From NCBI GenBank assembly GCA_001661515.1, contig LUVW01000007.1:702256-766255 (forward strand): a stretch of DNA of 64,000 nt, read 5' to 3'. The notes under the pieces are model-generated. The model worked only from the letters and a program-made list of their open reading frames with translations. It was not told where the DNA came from and did no database searches. The translations under genes and the position numbers were made by a program. Source of the DNA: Capniomyces stellatus (taxonomy: Eukaryota > Kickxellomycota > Harpellomycetes > Harpellales > Legeriomycetaceae). Shown piece by piece: positions 1 to 10,828 of this stretch. Numbering within the stretch: the first letter of the stretch is position 1; the number at the start of each line of letters is the position of its first letter.

Positions 1-666
1 TCTGAGGTGGTTGGTTCCTCTGAGGTGGTTGGCTCCTCGGATGTGGTTGGCTCTTCTGAGGTGGTTGGCTCTTCGGAGGTGGTTGGCTCTTCTGAGGTGG
101 TTGGCTCTTCTGAGGTGGTTGGTTCCTCTGAGGTGGTTGGCTCTTCGGATGTGGTTGGCTCTTCGGATGTGGTTGGCTCCTCTGAGGTGGTTGGCTCTTC
201 TGAGGTGGTTGGCTCCTCAGATGTGGTTGGTTCCTCTGAGGTGGTTGGCTCTTCGGATGTGGTTGGCTCCTCTGAGGTGGTTGGTTCCTCTGAGGTGGTT
301 GGCTCCTCGGATGTGGTTGGCTCTTCTGAGGTGGTTGGCTCTTCGGAGGTGGTTGGCTCTTCTGAGGTGGTTGGCTCTTCTGAGGTGGTTGGTTCCTCTG
401 AGGTGGTTGGTTCCTCTGAGGTGGTTGGCTCTTCGGATGTGGTTGGCTCCTCTGAGGTGGTTGGTTCCTCTGAGGTGGTTGGTTCCTCTGAGGTGGTTGG
501 TTCCTCTGAGGTGGTTGGCTCCTCGGATGTGGTTGGCTCTTCTGAGGTAGTTGGCTCTTCTGAGGTGGTTGGTTCCTCTGAGGTGGTTGGTTCCTCGGAT
601 GTGGTTGGCTCTTCGGAGGTGGTTGGCTCTTCTGAGGTGGTTGGTTCCTCTGAGGTGGTTGGCTCC
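1..666. repeat. 18-bp coding minisatellite, about 37 copies
   Basis: A head-to-tail 18-bp unit (plus-strand form close to tctgaggtggttggctcc) encodes one hexapeptide per unit on the minus strand. Copies differ mostly at synonymous positions (tct/tcc, gag/gat), so the peptide is better conserved than the DNA. Because every unit is 18 bp, copy-number change keeps frame. Confidence 0.95.
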
Positions 667-911
667 TCTGTTGTTGTTCCTGGGTCAACTGTCTCTTCCG
701 AGGTAGTGGTAACGATAGTTGTGCTATCATCTGGTGTTATTGTCAAAGTAAACAATCTTGTCGTAAGGAAAGTTCTGGTTGTTGTTGATCTTTCAGTTCT
801 GGTTCTAGTTATCATGTTGGTTTCAGTCACTGTTCTTGCTGGTGCGGCGGCAGCATACTGCAAGTCAAAAATGACTGAAAGAGCAGGAATAATAGCAACG
901 CTGAATTTCAT
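1..911 (-). CDS. Secreted Thr/Ser-rich hexapeptide-repeat protein (3' end off the window)
   Basis: Read on the minus strand, an ATG at 911 opens a frame that stays open to base 1. The first residues, MKFSVAIIPALSVIF, followed by an Ala-rich stretch ending APA, look like a cleavable signal peptide. About 55 Thr/Arg-rich residues follow, then about 37 tandem copies of the hexapeptide EEPTTS (occasional variants of the same length) that run off the left edge. Thr/Ser/Pro repeats of this kind are typical of O-glycosylated cell-wall or surface mucin-like proteins in fungi. The function is not recognised; a wall or adhesin role is inferred from composition only. The plus strand is also open here but yields a hydrophobic VVGSSE repeat with no signal peptide, so the minus strand is chosen. 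No GPI signal can be judged because the C-terminus is missing. Confidence 0.8.
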   Translation of the reverse strand, partial: MKFSVAIIPALSVIFDLQYAAAAPARTVTETNMITRTRTERSTTTRTFLTTRLFTLTITPDDSTTIVTTTSEETVDPGTTTEEPTTSEEPTTSEEPTTSEEPTTSEEPTTSEEPTTSEEPTTSEEPTTSEEPTTSEEPTTSEEPTTSEEPTTSEEPTTSEEPTTSEEPTTSEEPTTSEEPTTSEEPTTSEEPTTSEEPTTSEEPTTSEEPTTSEEPTTSEEPTTSEEPTTSEEPTTSEEPTTSEEPTTSEEPTTSEEPTTSEEPTTSEEPTTSEEPTTSEEPTTSEEPTTSEEPTTSEEPTTS

Positions 912-3343
912 TTTATTAATTATATCTTTAGTGAGATTATTATCAAATATAAAGATTTAACTGATTTGAATAATTAACTTTTTAAGGCCAAACACTTGGC
1001 CTTTTTATATATTTAGCGTTTCCTTGATTTTTACAATTTATAATCCGTTTCAATATATTAAAAAGTTTTGATTAACTACAATCAGCTTAATCTTAAAAAA
1101 ACGTGTATGTATCTTTCTCATATTATTAAAGTGATATATAGTCGATAAGATGTACTCTGTTTTTAGTTGTAACTAACCAAATGCCTGCTTTTGCTCCCTA
1201 AGATTTGAGTCTACGTGATTTTATTCAATATGACTTGATTATTTTGTTAACTGAACACTATTTGTGAACCTTATTCTTTTTAGTTTGAACTTTTTCACTT
1301 GGTTTTTTTCACATAATTAAATGATATTTTCTTTTTAGATTTCATATGGTTGTTCTTTATGTTTATTGCTGTATCAGTTACTGCAATGTTAGATGTGATA
1401 CAAGGCGTTGTTCAGTAAACATCGACAAAACCAATGATATAGCGCTTATAATAGCTACAATACTTGGTGCTTGGTTTGATTTAGGTTAGGGTATTTTGTT
1501 AACTCGAGTTTCTACAAGATTTAAAAATGTAAATAAATCACAAGTGCATACGAATTAGTTTATATTCACGAGTTTAAAACATCGGCCAATAGACTTAATA
1601 CTGTACATCAGCCCTTACTTTCGAGGAGTGTAAAGCAGTTCGTCTTTTTTAATTGAAATTAGTATAAAGCAGTTTGGTTTATCTTATTTTATTTTGGCAA
1701 AGTATTATTTTTTGTTTAAAAGGTATGATGTAAAACGGAGATGGGAATATACAAAAAAAATCACCATTTTATGTTAAGATTGTATAATTGCGAGAAGTGG
1801 AAAAGAAATGCCATTGTTTAAACCATTGCTGCTAAACGCATGCTTATAATCTGGGAATGACACCAAACTTGAGAAAATCGTTAAACCATTTATATATGAG
1901 CTTGTGTTGATATGTTTAAAGAGAGCCTAAAAACCAAATGTGTTTCTATTGAGATTATTTAATAATTTTTAAAGTAAGCAAAATGTTCAATAAAAACATC
2001 ATTACTATACTCAGTCATAATCTTAATGAAAAAAAATAAAACCATCAAGTCTTGAGTTACAATGTCCAACTGATACCAAAAACCATACAGCATCAGATGT
2101 ATCAGTGACAATAATTTCTGTTTATAGGCTTTTGTTAATTATTATCTATAATAGCTGTAAGGGTTGCCATTAACATCTCGAGGATGAGGTATGTACAGTG
2201 CTCGTTGAATAGTGAACACAAAACGTATTTAGCTTTTAGAGTATAAAATTCGTGATCCAGGCTTAGTTAGCTGTATCAAGCAGCTATTTATTTACTATTA
2301 AGGTATATTTAGCGTTTACAACGCTATGTAACTATCAGTAAACTTGTATCTAAAAAAAACATATGTTAATTCGGGTAAATGACTGACACTCAATTGCAGC
2401 GAAATCAAATTTGAAATGACATTTCAAATAGCAGCAACGATACCAAAACCATTTACCCTGAGGCTAAGATAATCTAAAACCAAGTAGTTAAGGTTGTGTG
2501 TTGAAGGGGAAATATTATTTATTCGACATAATTTCATTACATCAATTGTTCCCTAATAAAACTATAATGAGATGCTTTGCGAAACAGATGATGCTAAACA
2601 TCGAAAGAGCTGAGATTTGTGTGTTTTTTCAGATATCACGTTTTGAATGTTATTTGGTTTAATGCTTGAGCAAATCATTCATGTTCAACTGATATTGGGT
2701 GGGAGTAGCATTATGCCGATGGAGCTTAAAATCCAAATTCGTCGACTTCAGTTATAGTTTAGTAAATGGTGCTATTGGGTTACCCTTGAAGGTTGAAAAG
2801 CGAATAAAAAGATAATTGACAAATTGAGGAAATACTTTATTAAAGTAAAAATAAAAGCACCAAAACCGGACTTCATATAACATCATATAGTAATGATATA
2901 AATAATGTGGTGTTGTGTGAACAAAGAGCTGATCTTTATGGGAATTTTTGTTTTGTTTTGTTGTAAAAAAAATAAAAAAAAATAAATGAAATGAACAAAA
3001 GAATGCTAGAAAGATATGTTTTGAATAGTTGAGATAAAACTAAAGCTAAAAAAAGGTGATATAGTTGAGAATGATATATGCATAGAAAAAGTAGAGGATA
3101 CAGGATGTCAGAGATGTTAAAATAGAACGAGTTTGAGCAAAACAAGTTGGGACAAAGTTAGTTTAGCAAAACGAACCAGAGTAAAGTGGTTTAATTAAAA
3201 TAATAGTAAAAAAAATCAAACAAAAAGCAGTAGTAAGACCAGCAGGTCAGCTAATGGAAATAGTGTCACGGTTATAGCAAAAAAAAAAAACAACCATGCT
3301 AAAGATAAAGCGTCAACGCTCATGCTGTCATATGTGAATCTAT

Positions 3344-3727
3344 TTGCCATATTCGGAAGCAAGATTTGGTTTAAACGGATATAGAGTCAGTGGCCGCACA
3401 TACACACAGCGTAAAATTTATACAACTATAGTTATATACACGAAATGGTGCGTTTTTCTGCGTTTGGGAGTGCCGAGTAGAGATGCATCAAAAGCAGTAT
3501 TCAACAACCAAATGTCAAGCCAAGACCGTTGGTACATACCAATGCGTTGATTATTATATAGTATTAAACCTAACCAAGTAAGTTCAAAACATTTTTCCAC
3601 ATCCCAATTAGATAATAATGTAGTGTCTAAAAGCCAAGTGAAAAAAAAGAGCAGATATTCAGTTTCGTTGCGTTTTACTCTATCTGATTGTAAAACGATA
3701 TACTGTGAGGTATTTGGTGTCAATTAT
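3344..3727 (+). pseudogene. Possible broken reading frame of unknown origin
   Basis: From the ATG at 3344 a single frame runs to a TAA at 3725-3727 with one internal TGA at 3548-3550, about 127 codons in all. This is long for the stop-rich surroundings. I do not recognise the product. A short stretch (ggataataatgtagtg-like) recurs near 3846-3865, about 240 bases downstream, with a similar LDNNVV reading. It may be a decayed mobile-element fragment or chance; confidence is low. Confidence 0.2.
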
Positions 3728-4746
3728 TAACGAACAACGCTAAGCTCTTTGTAAATTGAAATGCTTTGTTGCAATTGTCGTGACTAGTAAACAAAAGGCG
3801 TAGTGACATAGCTACAAAGATCGGTAACCCAGAGTTGAGTCAAGGGTTGGATAATAATGTAGTGGTAACGAGTTGTTGGCGTAGTTTACCATTGGTATTT
3901 CAATTTTGCAATTCATAATTTTATAATGTCTGTAACCAGGCCAAGGTTTTTAAGGTGGTGGCTTATTTATCCACAATTATGTGTCTTTGGCGCAACTACA
4001 ATTAGTTGTGCGTTGTAGATCGAACAGATCAAAAATAAATGTGAATACTTTACGACATCTTTTATCAAAAAAAAACAATAAGAGCTTGAAGAAAAAAAAA
4101 GCGATTTATTGAAATAAAAACAAATAAATACAAACAACATAAAAGACCTGGGTTAAACGGAAATGTACAAAAGCTGAATCAAGAATTTAAGGGAAAAAAA
4201 ATGGAATGTAAAGCATGAAGAATAAAAGAAAAAAGTACGACGTCAAGTTACAAAAGCGAAGCAAATAGGCGATTTAACCAAATCTAAACCGAATCTCGAT
4301 TTAAATTCACTAGGAAAATGATTAAAAATAATAAATGGTTGGACCAATGCAATACAATGAAAACTAAATAGCAGTAAAAAAGTAAATGATGAATAAAATC
4401 AAGTCATTTCGCTACTAAACCGAGTCAAAATTATGTAAACTAAAACAAATCAATTCGCTGAGAAGATTTGTGAGCCAATAAATTCAAATGAAATAAATGC
4501 CAACTTTTGTAACGAAAATACTGAACGAAATCAAACTTGAGTGTTCGAGGTTTTGATAAATTATTTTGGCATTTGTGTTATGGACTGGAAGGAGCAACCC
4601 TATTTAGAGTTACTAGATATGTTAGTGCCTTAAATTACTCTTTATAGACATTAACCAACTGTACAACATTTACAAGTGTATATAAATATATATAACTATA
4701 TTATCTAAAACTAATAAACAAATTATACATGTCAAAATCAAGTTAG

Positions 4747-4790
4747 TATTAGAGCTAGGATTAGAGATAGGATTAGAGATAGGATTAGAG
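4747..4790 (+). repeat. 12-bp minisatellite
   Basis: Slightly more than three copies of a gataggattaga unit sit upstream of the transposase-derived gene inside a purine-rich spacer. No function is apparent. Confidence 0.8.
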
Positions 4791-5194
4791 TACCAAGTTC
4801 GAAACCAGAGCCAAAGTTAGATACAAAAAAAAACACACACGATCAGAGACAAAAGGAATACGCTTAGAAACAAGAAGCTAAAGGTAAAAAAAAACAGAAA
4901 CGGAAGCAAGAGCAGGAATAAGGATAAATACAGAAACAGAAACATAAATAGAAACAAAAACACAAGTAAAATTCAAGCAAAAGCAAACAGATATAGAACC
5001 TGAAACAAGGATAAGGTTGGAAATAGAAAAGAAAAACAGTTATGGATAGAGCAAATTGAAGGAAATATTGAAGTACAATTCTAAAGAAAGCAACTTGGAA
5101 CTGGTGTTGCTTATCCTGGCAATAACACTAAAGCCAACAATAACAATAACGAAAACAACGAAAACAACGAAAGCAGAAATAGTAGCAGCAAAAT

Positions 5195-8100
5195 ATGAAA
5201 GAAAACGGACCAATGGATTTTAGAATCAAGAATAGTATAAATGAAAACGATATGGAAAGCTCGAGCACAATACTGACAAGTGAGAGCATATCAAAGCTAG
5301 AGGATCTGAAGGATTGTTCGGCATTGATTAAAGATAAATCAAAAATGTCGGAGGGAAAGAGACGTTTTAATTTGTGGTGGCTGCGAGAATATAGTTGGTT
5401 AGTTTATGACACAGAGAAAAAGACAATGAGGTGTAAATTGTGTATAAAGTCAAAAAGGAGCAACCAGTTTGCTAGAGATGGAAGTAAGAATTTCAAGACA
5501 TCAGCTCTGGCTGATCACTCAAAGAGTCTTGACCATCAATTCAGCCTTAAGCTAGCGGAGGCACAGACATGCGACGAGGTGGTTGATGGTACGGGCAAGA
5601 GTGATGGTAAATATACATGATTGATTAGTAGACTTTCTTGATGACTAGTTATTATTTTTTATTTTTGTAAATGTATAATACTCTAAAAGCCAAATATGCA
5701 CAGCTGTTTCAATAATAAAAGGAAGGCCCATGATTTTCAACAACACAGGACAGCTTAGCCTGAGTTAAATTGGTTGAAAGTAATAGTGCAAGTGAGCAAG
5801 AGACTGATAGTATTGATACGATGAAACGTAGATGGTGGCGAATCGATATTGGCGCAGGGGAGCATATCCAAAACATATGTAAATGAGGCTATATTGAGCA
5901 GCAAAGGTACTCTAGTGAAAAAAACAGTAGCGCTTAGTTTTGGCATTCTTAACGGGATAAAGGAGAGAACGAACAGCAAAAGATACTTTTTAGAAAACGA
6001 AGGGGGCGATGATGGTAAGTTTGGGGCTGAAGGGACTAATTGCAACGAATATTCGATAGAGCAACTCAAGCATAAAAGGAATAAGGCAGAGGCAGAGGCA
6101 GAGGCAGAGGCAGAAGTAGCCAAAGCCAAAGCCAAAGCTATAGCTATAGCTATAGCGGTTAAGGGAAAAAGACAAAGTAAAGAGTATTCAAGAAATGATG
6201 GTAAAATGGAATCCGGTTCACCAAAAACAAAAAGGCCAGAACAGCAGTGGCAGTTGAAATATCCAGAGTACAGGAAAGCGGATTTAGATTGTTCGCATAG
6301 TAGAGCCGGTGGGTCAAGGATTTCGGTTGATAGTGTCGAGTTTGCGGAGATGAAGAAGGCGAGAAAGATAGTGTACAGAATATTGAAAATGTCGGCAAAC
6401 ATTGTTGTGACGCTGGTAACAAAAGGGATAGATTTGATAGAGTTTACAAAGATATTGAAGGCACAGACGCTTACAATGGAGGGGGTGGAGAAGCAGATAG
6501 CAAGGTATATCGGCAGTAGGCTGAACCCGTATAAGCTACTGAACAACATATCCAACAAGATACTTGAGGAGATGGAGGAAGGTGTTAAAGAGAGTCCGAC
6601 ATTTTCAGTTATTTTGGACAACGTAGAAATCAAGAATGGGAGGGCTGCATCGGGTAAGATTATTTTGTACATCCGGTATTTGGAGCTGAAGGGCAGGGCA
6701 GATATAAAGGTAAAAGCGGTGACAAAGTACTGGAAATGTGTAAACATGGACTATGTGAATGCGGAGAACGAGATAGTTTGGTGCCAAAACGACCGGGAGA
6801 TATTGGAGCAGCGAGTAAAAAGTCTGGTGGTGGCAGCAGGATTTGAGCTGAGGCGGCTGGTGTGTATAACTTATGACGAAACGATAGGAATTAGGAAAAA
6901 TACAAATGCATTTGAGTCTCAACATGTGCAAGACCCAGCAAGGGTGATTTCGGCGGGAGATGCAGGGGTGAGGAAAGCGGAGAGGCAGAACTATTCAGCA
7001 GAGAGAGAGCAGGTTAAATACAGAGAGTCGCCAGTGGGGATTTATAATGAGAGGGGGGGTATTTTGAACGTGATTGAGATAGAGAATGCGGAAAAGGAGT
7101 TTTATTTTGTATCAAAGGAGTTTTTTTTGAAGCTGCAAAGCATCAATAAGGACTTTGGGAACTTTATGAATGTGTACTTTAACTTGGTTAGATTTATCCA
7201 CTCGAACCCAGATTATTTTATGTTTTTAGGCAAAAGCGCAATGAAGAAAATCGATAATGAGTGTAGGGTTGAAAGGGACTGTGTAGGCACCAGTGGCGGG
7301 AAAAATGAGTTTTCCAGTGGGGTATTTTCAAGCGAAATAGTTGAGAGCATATCCAAGAACATCAGCACTATATACTCAACAATCGAGAGAATGATAGATT
7401 GTCGCGTGGAAGAGGAGGGCGCAGGTATGGCGGGGAACAGGAGTGTTGCTGGGCAAAGCAATTTTGCCGAGCAAAGTGAGGAGTGGTGGCAGCGTTTGAA
7501 AAAGCCAGGACCGGGCGGTAAACAGAATGCTGGAGCAGATTACTTTAGCAAGTACAGAATTGGAGTGTATAAAAGTGAAAATATTGAGCCACACCTGAGC
7601 AGCGGCAACATTAGCAACAGCGAAAGAGGCACTGGGCACGAGGAGTATGCGAAGGGAAGGGGTTTGAGGAGCCAAGGGTCCATGGGCATTGACGAGGGCG
7701 GTGTGGGAGGTGCTGGTCTGGACAGGAGTTTCAGCAACGGAATCAATGTTAGGCTAGCTCGGCTAGTGGGTCTTTTTAGGGGTATTAGTTGCTACTACTT
7801 TCTGGGGTGTTTGTTTTTTGTGTCGGATTTGACAAAGATATTCAAGGCTGTTCGAGAAAACTTGAGCAACTTTGACGCTGGCGAGAGGGCGGTTTTGGAA
7901 AAGAAAGCCGAGGGCAATAGTACCAATAGCAAGTACGGACAGCGCGAACACGGTCAATACATGTCCAGTAGCCACGATACACGGTATAGTAGCAAGCTAA
8001 GCAAGGCGGTTTCTGGCTCCGGGCTGTCCAGCCACAGTATGTATTTAGGTACGACGACAAACCAGCAAAGGCAAACCAGTTTTTTTTCCAACAGCATCTC

Positions 8101-10573
8101 CAACAGCTTTTCTAGAGTTGAAGGCGTTGAGAAAAGTCTGGGTATTGAGGAGTCTAGGCAGTTGTACCCAAAGAGGTGCAAGACTTTGTTCAACACGCTG
8201 GATTCGGCATACGGCAGTTATTGGGGACACAGGGTAAATGCCGATAGCTATGGGATACACACGGACGACAGAAGGAATATAGACTATGACCAGCCAAACA
8301 GAAATCCGGCAGGTTCAGCAAATTACAACCAAAGCGAGGACTGGATTTATCAACTCGACGACTCGGACCAAAACACGTCGCCTTTTCTTGCTGGTTATCA
8401 GCTCAACAGGTTCCAATCCGAAGTCAGTGTGGACCCAATGTACCAGACGCAAGGTGTCAATGTTGCCCAAAAGTTCTCGGGCTACAGGTACAGGGCAATA
8501 AAACTCAGCGGCTACATCCAGTCCCACAGCGTTCAGCGACTCAACCAGATCATCACTATAGTCTACGAGTCGATTATGAAGAACCTCAATAGCCGGATTC
8601 CGCTATTCACTGTCAAGGCATTGGACTCTTTGCAGCAGCTTTGGAACCACAACGACTTTCCGCTAAGCTACAACAGTCTTGCTGACTATGGAAGCGAGGA
8701 GATTAAAGTTGTTGTAGACTATTTTGGACCAAGAAGAGATGGCGGTGTTTCTGCCTTCAAACTCATTGATCCAGCCGAGACTTTAAAGGAGTGGAGAGAC
8801 TATCGATACCAAATCTACCACAATTACGTCTGTAAGAGACAGCCTCATCAGTGCCAGTGCCAGTTCCAGTGCCAGTACCAGTACCAGTGCGAAGGCTTTT
8901 CTAAAAGCCAAGAAAGTCTGGGCATCCATACCGTGGATATTAGCAGTCACAGTAGACACTCGTATGTGCTGAAACGCGACACAAGCGTCCACAGCCACAT
9001 TGGCGGTGACACATCGATTCAAGTCCCTTTGGTTAGCACATATTCCGGCTACACTCAAGACACGCATGTTGCTGTTAAAAACTATATTTCCCACAACACC
9101 GATGTTTCTGGTGGTGGACACGAGTACAACCACCAAGGCGCATATGGCAACCACTCATTTCCAGACAGGTCAATTGGTCTTGCTGAAACCATTTACAGCA
9201 CTTTGTTTCTTGATCGCTGCACCAACTCTGGTGCTAAACGCAGCTTAGTTGACAACGCACCTTACAGCACAGTCCACAGTCGCCTGAAGTTGCAGGCAGA
9301 GGGCGCTGAGTGCGGTGGTCTGCCTAGCTCAGATATCCGCAACAGTGCCTATGATTCCGACAAAGAGTATTACTCTAGCGACAGCACATTTAGCGAACAA
9401 AGCCAGCTTTCCAATAAAAAACACTTTACCAGAATATTAAATCCGCCGTCTCGGCAAACAAAACCGTCTTTGATATCCATCTCTGCAATTACCTCAAGCC
9501 AAACTAATGTTATACTTGAGCCAATTTTCCCCAACCTGCAGGCTCTAGCGTCCTTGTGGCTCACTATCCCAATAACAGCAACCGCCACCGTCATGAAAAA
9601 CAAAAAAAACTCGGTTTTCTCGTCCTCGTACAACTCTGTAGGCACCGCTTTTTGCAAGTACCTCAACTACCTGCTCACCTCTTCCAAAATCTTCCACGCC
9701 TTTAACGGCTCTAACGAACCAACCTCGACAAACGCTTTAATCATCTACCACGGTCTCTATTTTTCAAAGGACTTTTTCCCCTTCAAAAACAACCATTCCA
9801 ACAACACGGATCTCCTTAGCCGCCACAGTACCAACGCTCACTCCCAAAGAACCACCCAATATCAAGACCAAATCCAGTATCAAGACCAAATCCAATATCA
9901 AGACCAAATCCAATATCAAGGTTATTTCCAAGCCAAAGACCACAATACCTCTTATCTTAACGAACATTCACTCCACCCTGACCACTCCGACTATGAACCG
10001 TCAACCCCTGGTTCTATCTCAAGTGGCCCGCATTTCCTTAAAAACTTCATAAACTATGAGCCCACCACACCTTACGACTCAGAAAGCTCATGCCATTACA
10101 GTCTAGACAGTTACTGTCTCGAGTGCCATTTACTACGGCTCCCAAACAACCTAAAAGCTATTTTAAAAGAAATTGACTGTTTGCCCCAACCAGGTAATCC
10201 AGCCAATCCAGCCAATCCAATTGACCTGCTGGAGAAAAGTTCCGAACAAAATCCCAACACTACAAACAACAGTACTACCAAATCCTTCCCTCCAGAAATC
10301 TACGACTCAATCGTAGCTGCCTTTTTGAAAAAGATAAACCAAAGTCAAAACCACATGAAAACCCCAAGCTACAACATCAACAAACTAACCATGAGCAAGC
10401 TAGTATTCTCTACTATGTCTGAACTCTTTCCCAACGAAATCCCTGCCCTGTACATCCAAAACATGTTTCTAGACACTTGCTTTGATTCGGAGTTTGACCT
10501 TATCAAAATCCTAGTCGAAACTGATCTTGTTGCCTCTGTTGACCAGTTCCTTCGTGTTTTGTCCGAGAATTAA
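5195..10573 (+). CDS. hAT transposase-derived protein with N-terminal TTF/BED-like zinc finger
   Basis: Two exons, 5195-5606 and 5832-10573, join in frame (donor GATG/GTAAAT, acceptor CGTAG) to give about 1717 residues. Exon 1 carries a TTF-type finger: aromatic/Trp-rich lead-in (WWLREYSWLVYD, about 61-72), C80-x2-C83, NFKTSAL, then H108 and H114, as in ZNF862-type proteins. Exon 2 carries a hAT core: SPTFSVILDN with ILYIRYLE near 6595-6690 (family form: FxxxxDExTD then an IxIRYV strand), CITYDETIG near 6876-6902 where families have a DGAS motif, and a C-terminal dimerisation block FPNLQALASLWLTIPIT near 9525-9575. The two Asp positions are kept but flanking consensus is lost. Between core and dimerisation block lie about 800 low-complexity residues, rich in Ser, Gly, Tyr and Gln. 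I saw no terminal inverted repeats. An intact frame this long suggests a domesticated, probably DNA-binding protein rather than an active element. Confidence 0.75.
9857..9920 (+). repeat. 18-bp in-frame repeat inside the hAT-derived gene
   Basis: Three and a half copies of an 18-bp unit encode the hexapeptide YQDQIQ. The same gene also has short codon repeats near 6084-6156 (Glu-Ala, Lys-Ala, Ile-Ala dipeptides) and near 8851-8890 (Gln-Cys/Tyr-Gln), consistent with slippage-driven growth of its linkers. Confidence 0.9.
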
Positions 10574-10828
10574 CCACATTTAATATTTACAAACATTCTC
10601 TCTTGTTTAAAAAGCACACAAATAGACCAATAAATACAAATACAAGTACAAATACATACAGTAGTATCATAATGTTGATTGAGTTTTGAAAGATTATTAT
10701 ATTAAATTTATTGGTGGGTCTTGTACCAAAATAAACGGTATAATTATTAAATTGAAATAATGAGTAATACTGTTCAATGTAATTTACAGATTTAGCGAGA
10801 GAAAAAAAAGAAAGAAAAAAAAAAAGGT

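Larger units (their letters stand above)
912..5194. other. Gene-poor AT-rich spacer of 4.3 kb
   Basis: No gene I can support. The stretch has many in-frame stops and A or T runs. 3344-3727 on the plus strand is one frame broken by a single TGA, described separately. 4080-5190 is strongly A/purine biased on the plus strand and contains a 12-bp minisatellite. Confidence 0.7.

Noticed and set aside
1..666. CRISPR-like array
   Set aside because: The 18-bp units are contiguous, with no spacers, and they are coding.
7..960. Plus-strand 317-codon frame of VVGSSE repeats
   Set aside because: It has no signal peptide or plausible N-terminus, while the minus strand gives a signal peptide followed by a typical Thr/Ser surface repeat.
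5755..6747. Minus-strand 330-codon frame
   Set aside because: It is antisense to the zinc-finger/hAT gene, without recognisable domains, and reflects codon bias of the sense strand.
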